Shown here in pieces: positions 35,096 through 48,218 of a stretch of DNA of 64,000 nt. Where the stretch lies: assembly GCF_933775445.1 (NCBI RefSeq), contig NW_026089466.1, positions 124,001 through 188,000 of the forward strand. The letters run 5' to 3'. Numbering within the stretch: position 1 is the stretch's first letter; every line of letters begins with the position of its first letter. The position numbers and the translations under genes are program-made. Source of the stretch: Argentina anserina. Lineage: Eukaryota; Streptophyta; Magnoliopsida; Rosales; Rosaceae. Below the pieces are notes generated by a model. It searched no databases and was not told the origin of the DNA. It saw only the letters and a program-made list of their open reading frames with translations.

Positions 35096-38000
35096 TAGAA
35101 AGATACTCAGTTTGAAAGAAACACACGCCCACACTGGAAACACTCTAAAATTCAAGAGAAACTCGCATCAGAAAACCTTACAGAAACATAGTCAAACGAG
35201 AATTGAAAAGATACTCAAAGTGCAATAGTAAACATACTCAACCGATAGAAAGATACTCAGTTTGAAAGAAACACACGCCCACACTGGAAACACTCTCAAA
35301 TTCAAGAAAAACTCGCATCGAAAGCCGTTCAGAAAGATACTCAAACGAGGATTCAAAAGATACTCATATTGCAATAGTAAACATACTCAAACGATAGAAA
35401 GATACTCAGATTGAAAAAAACACACGCCCTCACTGGAAACACTCTCAAATTCAAGAAAAACTCGCATCGAAAGCCGTTGAGAAAGATACTCAAACGAGAA
35501 TTGAAAAGATACTCAAATTGCAATAGTAAACATACTCAAACGATAGAAAGATACTCAGTTTGAAAGAAACACACGCACACACTGGAAACACTCTCAAATT
35601 CAAGAAAAACTCGCATCGAAAGCCGTTCAGAAAGATACTCAAACGAGTATTCAAAAGATACTCAAATTGCAATAGTAAACATACTCAAACGATAGAAAGA
35701 TACTCAGTTTGAAAAAAAACACACGCCCACACTGGAAACACTCTCAAATTCAAGAAAAACTCGCATCGAAAGCCGTTGAGAAAGATACTCAAACGAGAAT
35801 TGAAAAGATACTCAAATTGCAATAGTAAACATACTCAAACGATAGAAAGATACTCAGTTTGAAAGAAACACACGCCCACACTGGAAACACTCTCAAATTC
35901 TAGAGAAACTCGCATCAGAAAGCCTTACAGAAACATACTCAAACGAGAATTGAAAAGATACTCAAAGTGCAATAGTAAACATACTCAAACGATAGAAAGA
36001 TACTCAGTTTGAAAGAAACATACGCCCACACTGGAAACACTCTAAAATTCAATAGAAACTCGCATCAGAAAGGCTTACAGAATGATACTCAAACGAGAAT
36101 TGAAAAGATACTCAAAGTGCAATAGTAAACATACTCAAACGATAGAAAGATACTCAGTTTGAAAGAAACACACGCCCACACTGGAAACACTCTAAAATTC
36201 AAGAGAAACTCGCATCAGAAAGCCTTACAGAAACATACTCAAACGAGAATTGAAAAGATAGTCAAATTGCAATAGTAAACATACTCAAACGATAGAAAGA
36301 TACTCAGTTTGAAAGAAACACACGCCCACACTGGAAACACTCTCAAATTCAAGAGAAACTCGCATCAGAAAGCCTTATAGAAACATACTCAAACGAGAAT
36401 TGAAAAGATACTCAAAGTGCAATAGTAAACATACTCAAACGATAGAAAGATACTCAGTTTGAAAGAAACACACGCACACACTGGAAACACTCTCAAATTC
36501 AATAGAAACTCGCATCAGAAAGGCTTACAGAAACATACTCAAACGAGAATTGAAAAGATACTCAAATTGCAATAGTAAACATACTCAAACGATAGAAAGA
36601 TACTCAGTTTGAAAGAAACACACGCCCACACTGGAAACACTCTCAAATTCAAGAAAAAGTCGCATCAGAACGGCTTACAGAATGATACTCAAACGAGAAT
36701 TGAAAAGATACTCAAAGTGCAATAGTAAACATACTCAAACGATAGAAAGATACTCAGTTTGAAAGAAACACACGCCCACACTCGAAACACTCTAAAATTC
36801 AATAGAAACTCGCATCAGAAAGGCTTACAGAATGATAGTCAAACGAGAATTGAAAAGATACTCAAAGTGCAATAGTAAACATACTCAAACGATAGAAAGA
36901 TACTCAGTTTGAAAGAAACACACGCCCTCACTGGAAACACTCTCAAATTCAAGAAAAACTCGCATCAGAAAGCCGTTCAGAAAGATACTCAAATGAGTAT
37001 TCAAAAGATACTCAAATTGCAATAGTAAACATACTCAAACGATAGAAAGATACTCAGTTTGAAAAAAACACACGCCCACACTGGAAACACTCTCAAATTC
37101 AAGAAAAACTCGCATCGAAAGCCGTTCAGAAAGATACTCAAACGAGAATTGAAAAGGTACTCAAATTGCAATAGTAAACATACTCAAACGATAGAAAGAT
37201 ACTCAGTTTGAAAGAAACACACGCCCACACTGGAAACACTCTCAAATTCAAGAAAAACTCGCATCGAAAGCCGTTCAGAAAGATACTCAAACGAGAATTG
37301 AAAAGATACTCAAATTGCAATAGTAAACATACTCAAACGATAGAAAGATACTCAGTTTGAAAGAAACACACGCCCACACTGGAAACACTCTCAAATTCAA
37401 GAAAAACTCGCATCGAAAGCCGTTCAGAAAGATACTCAAACGAGGATTCAAAAGATACTCATATTGCAATAGTAAACATACTCAAACGATAGAAAGATAC
37501 TCAGTTTGAAAAAAACACACGCCCTCACTGGAAACACTCTCAAATTCAAGAAAAACTCGCATCGAAAGCCGTTCAGAAAGATACTCAAATGAGAATTGAA
37601 AAGATACTCAAATTGCAATAGTAAACATACTCAAACGATAGAAAGATACTCAGTTTGAAAGAAACACACGCCCACACTGGAAACACTCTCAAATTCAAGA
37701 GAAACTCGCATCAGAAAGCCTTACAGAAACATATTCAAACGAGAATTGAAAAGATATTCAAAGTGCAATAGTAAACATACTCAAACGATAGAAAGATACT
37801 CAGTTTGAAAGAAACACACGCCCACACTGGAAACACTCTAAAATTCAATAGAAACTCGCATCAGAAAGGCTTACAGAATGATACTCAAACGAGAATTGAA
37901 AAGATACTCAAAGTGCAATAGTAAACATACTCAAACGATAGAAAGATACTCAGTTTGAAAGAAACACACGCCCACACTGGAAACACTCTAAAATTCAAGA

Positions 38001-38837
38001 GAAACTCGCATCAGAAAACCTTACAGAAACATAGTCAAACGAGAATTGAAAAGATACTCAAAGTGCAATAGTAAACATACTCAAACGATAGAAAGATACT
38101 CAGTTTGAAAGAAACACACGCCCACACTGGAAACACTCTAAAATTCAAGAAAAACTCGCATCGAAAGCCGTTCAGAAAGATACTCAAACGAGGATTCAAA
38201 AGATACTCATATTGCAATAGTAAACATACTCAAACGATAGAAAGATACTCAGTTTGAAAAAAACACACGCCCTCACTGGAAACACTCTCAAATTCAATAG
38301 AAACTCGCATCAGAAAGGCTTACAGAATGATACTCAAACGAGAATTGAAAAGATACTCAAAGTGCAATAGTAAACTTATTCAAACGATAGAAAGATACTC
38401 AGTTTGAAAGAAACACACGCCCACACTGGAAACACTCTAAAATTCAAGAGAAACTCGCATCAGAAAGCCTTACAGAAACATACTCAAACGAGAATTGAAA
38501 AGATAGTCAAATTGCAATAGTAAACATACTCAAACGATAGAAAGATACTCAGTTTGAAAGAAACACACGCCCACACTGGAAACACTCTCAAATTCAAGAG
38601 AAACTCGCATCAGAAAGCCTTACAGAAACATACTCAAACGAGAATTGAAAAGATACTCAAAGTGCAATAGTAAACATACTCAAACGATAGAAAGATACTC
38701 AGTTTGAAAGAAACACACGCCCACACTGGAAACACTCTAAAATTAAATAGAAACTCGCATCAGAAACACTTACAGAATGATACTCAAACGAGAATTGAAA
38801 AGATACTCAAAGTGCAATAGTAAACATACTCAAACGA
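35096..38837. repeat. Mixed right-domain segment
   Basis: There are about 25 monomers of types A, B-like, C, D2, F, G, H and one I-A* pair (about 36.65-36.85 kb) with no clean tandem period. The I copy here is atypical, reading 'aaaaagtcgcatcagaacgg'. Extra A bases lengthen the poly-A run of the head near 32424 (just upstream) and 35712. Confidence 0.7.
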
Positions 38838-40483
38838 TAGAAAGATACTCAGTTTGAAAGAAACACACGCCCACACTGGAAACACTCTAAAATTCAAGAG
38901 AAACTCGCATCAGAAAACCTTACAGAAACATAGTCAAACGAGAATTGAAAAGATACTCAAAGTGCAATAGTAAACATACTCAAACGATAGAAAGATACTC
39001 AGTTTGAAAGAAACACACGCCCACACTGGAAACACTCTAAAATTCAATAGAAACCCGCATCAGAAAGGCTGACAGAATGATACTCAAACGAGAATTGAAA
39101 AGATACTCAAATTGCAATAGTAAACATAATCAAACGATAGAAAGATACTCAGTTTGAAAGAAACACACGCCCACACTGGAAACACTCTCAAATTCAAGAA
39201 AAACTCGCATCGAAAGCCGTTCAGAAAGATACTCAAACGAGAATTGAAAAGATACTCAAATTGCAATAGTAAACATACTCAAACGATAGAAAGATACTCA
39301 GTTTGAAAGAAACACACGCCCACACTGGAAACACTCTCAAATTCAAGAAAAACTCGCATCGAAAACCGTTCAGAAAGATACTCAAACGAGGATTCAAAAG
39401 ATACTCAAATTGCAATAGTAAACATACTCAAACGATAGAAAGATACTCAGTTTGAAAGAAACACACGCCCACACTGGAAACACTCTCAAATTCAAGAAAA
39501 ACTCGCATCGAAAGCCGTTCAGAAAGATACTCAAACGAGGATTCAAAAGATACTCAAATTGCAATAGTAAACATACTCAAACGATAGAAAGATACTCAGT
39601 TTGAAAGAAACACACGCCCACACTGGAAACACTCTCAAATTCAAGAAAAACTCGCATCGAAAGCCGTTCAGAAAGATACTCAAACGAGAATTGAAAAGAT
39701 ACTCAAATTGCAATAGTAAACATATTCAAACGATAGAAAGATACTCAGTTTGAAAGAAACACACGCCCACACTGGAAACACTCTCAAATTCAAGACAAAC
39801 TCGCATCAGAAAGCCTTACAGAAACATACTCAAACGAGAATTGAAAAGATACTCAAAGTGCAATAGTAAACATACTCAAACGATAGAAAGATACTCAGTT
39901 TGAAAGAAACACACGCCCACACTGGAAACACTCTAAAATTCAATAGAAACTCGCATCAGAAAGGCTTACAGAATGATACTCAAACGAGAATTGAAAAGAT
40001 ACTTAAAGTGCAATAGTAAACATACTCAAACGATAGAAAGATACTCAGTTTGAAAGAAACACACGCCCACACTGGAAACACTCTAAAATTCAAGAGAAAC
40101 TCGCATCAGAAAGCCTTACAGAAACATACTCAAACGAGAATTGAAAAGATAGTCAAATTGCAATAGTAAACATACTCAAACGATAGAAAGATACTCAGTT
40201 TGAAAGAAACACACGCCCACACTGGAAACACTCTCAAATTCAAGAGAAACTCGCATCAGAAAGCCTTACAGAAACATACTCAAACGAGAATTGAAAAGAT
40301 ACTCAAAGTGCAATAGTAAACATACTCAAACGATAGAAAGATACTCAGTTTGAAAGAAACACACGCCCACACTGGAAACACTCAAAAATTAAATAGAAAC
40401 TCGCATCAGAAACGCTTACAGAATGATACTCAAACGAGAATTGAAAAGATACTCAAAGTGCAATAGTAAACATACTCAAACGA
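38838..40483. repeat. Right-domain block 1 (11 monomers, 1646 bp)
   Basis: It is D2-led, followed by an A variant with 'gaaacccgcatcag' and 'ggctgacagaatg', B-like monomers, then 'caagacaaactcgc', A with 'gatacttaaagtgc', G, C and H. Most of the same order recurs in block 3 at an offset of about 3441 bp. It lacks one G-C dimer that block 3 has. Confidence 0.82.
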
Positions 40484-42278
40484 TAGAAAGAAACTCAGTT
40501 TGAAAGAAACACACGCCCACACTGGAAACACTCTAAAATTCAAGAGAAACTCGCATCAGAAAACCTTACAGAAACATAGTCAAACGAGAATTGAAAAGAT
40601 ACTCAAAGTGCAATAGTAAACATACTCAAACGATAGAAAGATACTCAGTTTGAAAGAAACACACGCCCACACTGGAAACACTCTAAAAATCAATAGAAAC
40701 CCGCATCAGAAAGGCTGACAGAATGATACTCAAACGAGAATTGAAAAGATACTCAAATTGCAATAGTAAACATAATCAAACGATAGAAAGATACTCAGTT
40801 TGAAAGAAACACACGCCCACACTGGAAACACTCTCAAATTCAAGAAAAACTCGCATCGAAAGCCGTTCAGAAAGATACTCAAACGAGAATTGAAAAGATA
40901 CTCAAATTGCAATAGTAAACATACTCAAACGATAGAAAGATACTCAGTTTGAAAGAAACACACGCCCACACTGGAAACACTCTCAAATTCAAGAAAAACT
41001 CGCATCGAAAACCGTTCAGAAAGATACTCAAACGAGGATTCAAAAGATACTCAAATTGCAATAGTAAACATACTCAAACGATAGAAAGATACTCAGTTTG
41101 AAAGAAACACACGCCCACACTGGAAACACTCTCAAATTCAAGAAAAACTCGCATCGAAAGCCGTTCAGAAAGATACTCAAACGAGGATTCAAAAGATACT
41201 CAAATTGCAATAGTAAACATACTCAAACGATAGAAAGATACTCAGTTTGAAAGAAACACACGCCCACACTGGAAACACTCTCAAATTCAAGAAAAACTCG
41301 CATCGAAAGCCGTTCAGAAAGATACTCAAACGAGAATTGAAAAGATACTCAAATTGCAATAGTAAACATATTCAAACGATAGAAAGATACTCAGTTTGAA
41401 AGAAACACACGCCCACACTGGAAACACTCTCAAATTCAAGACAAACTCGCATCAGAAAGCCTTACCGAAACATACTCAAACGAGAATTGAAAAGATACTC
41501 AAAGTGCAATAGTAAACATACTCAAACGATAGAAAGATACTCAGTTTGAAAGAAACACACGCCCACACTGGAAACACTCTCAAATTCAAGAAAAACTCGC
41601 ATCGAAAGCCGTTCAGAAAGATACTCAAACGAGAATTGAAAAGATACTCAAATTGCAATAGTAAACATACTCAAACGATAGAAAGATACTCAGTTTGAAA
41701 GAAACACACGCCCACACTGGAAACACTCTAAAATTCAATAGAAACTCGCATCAGAAAGGCTTACAGAATGATACTCAAACGAGAATTGAAAAGATACTCA
41801 AAGTGCAATAGTAAACATACTCAAACGATAGAAAGATACTCAGTTTGAAAGAAACACACGCCCACACTGGAAACACTCTAAAATTCAAGAGAAACTCGCA
41901 TCAGAAAGCCTTACAGAAACATACTCAAACGAGAATTGGAAAGATAGTCAAATTGCAATAGTAAACATACTCAAACGATAGAAAGATACTCAGTTTGAAA
42001 GAAACACACGCCCACACTGGAAACACTCTCAAATTCAAGAGAAACTCGCATCAGAAAGCCTTACAGAAACATACTCAAACGAGAATTGAAAAGATACTCA
42101 AAGTGCAATAGTAAACATACTCAAACGATAGAAAGATACTCAGTTTGAAAGAAACACACGCCCACACTGGAAACACTCTAAAATTAAATAGAAACTCGCA
42201 TCAGAAACGCTTACAGAATGATACTCAAACGAGAATTGAAAAGATACTCAAAGTGCAATAGTAAACATACTCAAACGA
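40484..42278. repeat. Right-domain block 2 (12 monomers, 1795 bp)
   Basis: It has a D2 with the private change 'agaaagaaactcag' (about 40490), 'ctctaaaaatc', 'gccttaccgaaac' (about 41466) and 'gaattggaaagatag' (about 41936). All four recur exactly 3741 bp downstream in block 4, so blocks 2 and 4 are sister copies. Confidence 0.85.
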
Positions 42279-44224
42279 TAGAAAGATACTCAGTTTGAAA
42301 GAAACACACGCCCACACTGGAAACACTCTAAAATTCAAGAGAAACTCGCATCAGAAAACCTTACAGAAACATAGTCAAACGAGAATTGAAAAGATACTCA
42401 AAGTGCAATAGTAAACATACTCAAACGATAGAAAGATACTCAGTTTGAAAGAAACACACGCCCACACTGGAAACACTCTAAAATTCAATAGAAACCCGCA
42501 TCAGAAAGGCTGACAGAATGATACTCAAACGAGAATTGAAAAGATACTCAAATTGCAATAGTAAACATAATCAAACGATAGAAAGATACTCAGTTTGAAA
42601 GAAACACACGCCCACACTGGAAACACTCTCAAATTCAAGAAAAACTCGCATCGAAAGCCGTTCAGAAAGATACTCAAACGAGAATTGAAAAGATACTCAA
42701 ATTGCAATAGTAAACATACTCAAACGATAGAAAGATACTCAGTTTGAAAGAAACACACGCCCACACTGGAAACACTCTCAAATTCAAGAAAAACTCGCAT
42801 CGAAAACCGTTCAGAAAGATACTCAAACGAGGATTCAAAAGATACTCAAATTGCAATAGTAAACATACTCAAACGATAGAAAGATACTCAGTTTGAAAGA
42901 ATCACACGCCCACACTGGAAACACTCTCAAATTCAAGAAAAACTCGCATCGAAAGCCGTTCAGAAAGATACTCAAACGAGGATTCAAAAGATACTCAAAT
43001 TGCAATAGTAAACATACTCAAACGATAGAAAGATACTCAGTTTGAAAGAAACACACGCCCACACTGGAAACACTCTCAAATTCAAGAAAAACTCGCATCG
43101 AAAGCCGTTCAGAAAGATACTCAAACGAGAATTGAAAAGATACTCAAATTGCAATAGTAAACATATTCAAACGATAGAAAGATACTCAGTTTGAAAGAAA
43201 CACACGCCCACACTGGAAACACTCTCAAATTCAAGACAAACTCGCATCAGAAAGCCTTACAGAAACATACTCAAACGAGAATTGAAAAGATACTCAAAGT
43301 GCAATAGTAAACATACTCAAACGATAGAAAGATACTCAGTTTGAAAGAAACACACGCCCACACTGGAAACACTCTAAAATTCAATAGAAACTCGCATCAG
43401 AAAGGCTTACAGAATGATACTCAAACGAGAATTGAAAAGATACTTAAAGTGCAATAGTAAACATACTCAAACGATAGAAAGATACTCAGTTTGAAAGAAA
43501 CACACGCCCACACTGGAAACACTCTAAAATTCAAGAGAAACTCGCATCAGAAAGCCTTACAGAAACATACTCAAACGAGAATTGAAAAGATAGTCAAATT
43601 GCAATAGTAAACATACTCAAACGATAGAAAGATACTCAGTTTGAAAGAAACACACGCCCACACTGGAAACACTCTCAAATTCAAGAGAAACTCGCATCAG
43701 AAAGCCTTACAGAAACATACTCAAACGAGAATTGAAAAGATACTCAAAGTGCAATAGTAAACATACTCAAACGATAGAAAGATACTCAGTTTGAAAGAAA
43801 CACACGCCCACACTGGAAACACTCTAAAATTCAAGAGAAACTCGCATCAGAAAGCCTTACAGAAACATACTCAAACGAGAATTGAAAAGATAGTCAAATT
43901 GCAATAGTAAACATACTCAAACGATAGAAAGATACTCAGTTTGAAAGAAACACACGCCCACACTGGAAACACTCTCAAATTCAAGAGAAACTCGCATCAG
44001 AAAGCCTTACAGAAACATACTCAAACGAGAATTGAAAAGATACTCAAAGTGCAATAGTAAACATACTCAAACGATAGAAAGATACTCAGTTTGAAAGAAA
44101 CACACGCCCACACTGGAAACACTCAAAAATTAAATAGAAACTCGCATCAAAAACGCTTACAGAATGATACTCAAACGAGAATTGAAAAGATACTCAAAGT
44201 GCAATAGTAAACATACTCAAACGA
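42279..44224. repeat. Right-domain block 3 (13 monomers, 1946 bp)
   Basis: It is the sister of block 1 ('gatacttaaagtgc' near 43441, 'ggctgacagaatg' near 42510), with a tandem duplication of a G-C dimer near 43.5-44.1 kb that accounts for its extra 300 bp. It ends with the H sub-variant 'actcaaaaattaaatag' shared with the end of block 1. Confidence 0.82.
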
Positions 44225-46768
44225 TAGAAAGAAACTCAGTTTGAAAGAAACACACGCCCACACTGGAAACACTCTAAAATTCAAGAGAAACTCGCATCAG
44301 AAAACCTTACAGAAACATAGTCAAACGAGAATTGAAAAGATACTCAAAGTGCAATAGTAAACATACTCAAACGATAGAAAGATACTCAGTTTGAAAGAAA
44401 CACACGCCCACACTGGAAACACTCTAAAAATCAATAGAAACCCGCATCAGAAAGGCTGACAGAATGATACTCAAACGAGAATTGAAAAGATACTCAAATT
44501 GCAATAGTAAACATAATCAAACGATAGAAAGATACTCAGTTTGAAAGAAACACACGCCCACACTGGAAACACTCTCAAATTCAAGAAAAACTCGCATCGA
44601 AAGCCGTTCAGAAAGATACTCAAACGAGAATTGAAAAGATACTCAAATTGCAATAGTAAACATACTCAAACGATAGAAAGATACTCAGTTTGAAAGAAAC
44701 ACACGCCCACACTGGAAACACTCTCAAATTCAAGAAAAACTCGCATCGAAAACCGTTCAGAAAGATACTCAAACGAGGATTCAAAAGATACTCAAATTGC
44801 AATAGTAAACATACTCAAACGATAGAAAGATACTCAGTTTGAAAGAAACACACGCCCACACTGGAAACACTCTCAAATTCAAGAAAAACTCGCATCGAAA
44901 GCCGTTCAGAAAGATACTCAAACGAGGATTCAAAAGATACTCAAATTGCAATAGTAAACATACTCAAACGATAGGAAGATACTCAGTTTGAAAGAAACAC
45001 ACGCCCACACTGGAAACACTCTCAAATTCAAGAAAAACTCGCATCGAAAGCCGTTCAGAAAGATACTCAAACGAGAATTGAAAAGATACTCAAATTGCAA
45101 TAGTAAACATATTCAAACGATAGAAAGATACTCAGTTTGAAAGAAACACACGCCCACACTGGAAACACTTTCAAATTCAAGACAAACTCGCATCAGAAAG
45201 CCTTACCGAAACATACTCAAACGAGAATTGAAAAGATACTCAAAGTGCAATAGTAAACATACTCAAACGATAGAAAGATACTCAGTTTGAAAGAAACACA
45301 CGCCCACACTGGAAACACTCTCAAATTCAAGAAAAACTCGCATCGAAAGCCGTTCAGAAAGATACTCAAACGAGAATTGAAAAGATACTCAAATTGCAAT
45401 AGTAAACATACTCAAACGATAGAAAGATACTCAGTTTGAAAGAAACACACGCCCACACTGGAAACACTCTAAAATTCAATAGAAACTCGCATCAGAAAGG
45501 CTTACAGAATGATACTCAAACGAGAATTGAAAAGATACTCAAAGTGCAATAGTAAACATACTCAAACGATAGAAAGATACTCAGTTTGAAAGAAACACAC
45601 GCCCACACTGGAAACACTCTAAAATTCAAGAGAAACTCGCATCAGAAAGCCTTACAGAAACATACTCAAACGAGAATTGGAAAGATAGTCAAATTGCAAT
45701 AGTAAACATACTCAAACGATAGAAAGATACTCAGTTTGAAAGAAACACACGCCCACACTGGAAACACTCTCAAATTCAAGAAAAAAACTCACATCAGAAC
45801 GGCTTACAGAATGATACTCAAACGAGAATTGAAAAGATACTCAAAGTGCAATAGTAAACATACTCAAACGATAGAAAGATACTCAGTTTGAAAGAAACAC
45901 ACGCCCACACTCGAAACACTCTAAAATTCAATAGAAACTCGCATCAGAAAGGCTTACAGAATGATACTCAAACGAGAATTGAAAAGATACTCAAAGTGCA
46001 ATAGTAAACATACTCAAACGATAGAAAGATACTCAGTTTGAAAGAAACACACGCCCACACTGGAAACACTCTAAAATTCAAGAAAAACTCGCATCGAAAG
46101 CCGTTCAGAAAGATACTCAAACGAGGATTCAAAAGATACTCAAATTGCAATGGTAAACATACTCAAACGATAGAAAGATACTCAGTTTGAAAGAAACACA
46201 CGCCCACACTGGAAACACTCTCAAATTCAAGAAAAACTCGCATCGAAAGCCGTTCAGAAAGATACTCAAACGAGGATTCAAAAGATACTCATATTGCAAT
46301 AGTAAACATACTCAAACGATAGAAAGATACTCAGTTTGAAAAAAACACACGCCCTCACTGGAAACACTCTCAAATTCAAGAAAAACTCGCATCGAAAGCC
46401 GTTCAGAAAGATACTCAAACGAGAATTGAAAAGATACTCAAATTGCAATAGTAAACATACTCAAACGATAGAAAGATACTCAGTTTGAAAGAAACACACG
46501 CCCACACTGGAAACACTCTCAAATTCAAGAGAAACTCGCATCAGAAAGCCTTACAGAAACATACTCAAACGAGAATTGAAAAGATACTCAAAGTGCAATA
46601 GTAAACATACTCGAACGATAGAAAGATACTCAGTTTGAAAGAAACACACGCCCACACTCGAAACACTCTAAAATTCAATAGAAACTCGCATCAGAAAGGC
46701 TTACAGAATGATAGTCAAACGAGAATTGAAAAGATACTCAAAGTGCAATAGTAAACATACTCAAACGA
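44225..46768. repeat. Right-domain block 4 (17 monomers, 2544 bp)
   Basis: It matches block 2 at an offset of 3741 bp up to about 45.78 kb. There the order switches inside a monomer to an I-A* pair whose first monomer has two extra A bases ('caagaaaaaaactcacatc'), then to B, F, C and A* monomers resembling 29.1-29.9 kb. The switch point with its small insertion looks like a recombination joint. Confidence 0.8.
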
Positions 46769-47068
46769 TAGAAAGATACTCAGTTTGAAAGAAACACACG
46801 CCCACACTGGAAACACTCTAAAATTCAAGAGAAACTCGCATCAGAAAACCTTACAGAAACATAGTCAAACGAGAATTGAAAAGATACTCAAAGTGCAATA
46901 GTAAACATACTCAAACGATAGAAAGATACTCAGTTTGAAAGAAACACACGCCCACACTGGAAACACTCTAAAATTCAATAGAAACTCACATCAGAAAGGC
47001 TTACAGAATGATACTCAAACGAGAATTGTCAAGATACTCAAAGTGCAATAGTAAACATACTCAAACCA

Positions 47069-47194
47069 TAGAAAGATACTCAGTTTGAAAGAAACACACG
47101 CCCACACTGGAAACACTCTAAAATTCAAGAAAAACTCGCATCGAAAGCCGTTCAGAAAGATACTCAAATTGCAATAGTAAACATACTCAAACGA
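47069..47194 (+). repeat. Short 126-bp monomer, copy 2
   Basis: It has the same 23-bp deletion joint as copy 1. It is preceded by 'tcaaaccatag' and a monomer with 'gaattgtcaagatac', which are also found at the 50613 copy, so these two are descendants of one event. Confidence 0.93.
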
Positions 47195-48092
47195 TAGAAA
47201 GATACTCAGTTTGAAAGAAACACACGCCCACACTGGAAACACTCTCAAATTCAAGAAAAACTCGCATCGAAAGCCGTTCAGAAAGATACTCAAACGAGAA
47301 TTGAAAAGATACTCAAATTGCAATAGTAAACATACTCAAACGATAGAAAGATACTCAGTTTGAAAGAAACACACGCCCACACTGGAAACACTCTCAAATT
47401 CAAGAGAAACTCGCATCAGAAAGCCTTACAGAAACATACTCAAACGAGAATTGAAAAGATACTCAAAGTGCAATAGTAAACATACTCAAACGATAGAAAG
47501 ATACTCAGTTTGAAAGAAACACACGCCCACACTGGAAACACTCTAAAATTCAATAGAAACTCGCATCAGAAAGGCTTACAGAAACATACTCAAACGAGAA
47601 TTGAAAAGATACTAAAATTGCAATAGTAAACATACTCAAACGATAGAAAGATACTCAGTTTGAAAGAAACACACGCCCACACTGGAAACACTCTCAAATT
47701 CAAGAAAAACTCACATCAGAACGGCTTACATAATGATACTCAAACGAGAATTGAAAAGATACTCAAAGTGCAATAGTAAACATACTCAAACGATAGAAAG
47801 ATACTCAGTTTGAAAGAAACACACGCCCACACTCGAAACACTCTAAAATTCAATAGAAACTCGCATCAGAAAGGCTTACAGAAACATACTCAAACGAGAA
47901 TTGAAAAGATACTCAAAGTGCAATAGTAAACATACTCAAACGATAGAAAGATACTCAGTTTGAAAGAAACACACGCCCACACTGGAAACACTCTAAAATT
48001 CAAGAAAAACTCGCATCGAAAGCCGTTCAGAAAGATACTCAAACGAGGATTCAAAAGATACTCAAATTGCAATGGTAAACATACTCAAACGA

Positions 48093-48218
48093 TAGAAAGA
48101 TACTCAGTTTGAAAGAAACACACGCCCACACTGGAAACACTCTAAAATTCAAGAAAAACTCGCATCGAAAGCCGTTCAGAAAGATACTCAAATTGCAATA
48201 GTAAACATACTCAAACGA
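48093..48218 (+). repeat. Short 126-bp monomer, copy 3
   Basis: It has the same 23-bp deletion joint but a different context: it is flanked on the left by a B monomer ending 'gcaatggtaaac' and on the right by another B monomer. This arrangement (B, short B, B) resembles copy 1 more than copies 2, 4 and 5. Confidence 0.93.
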
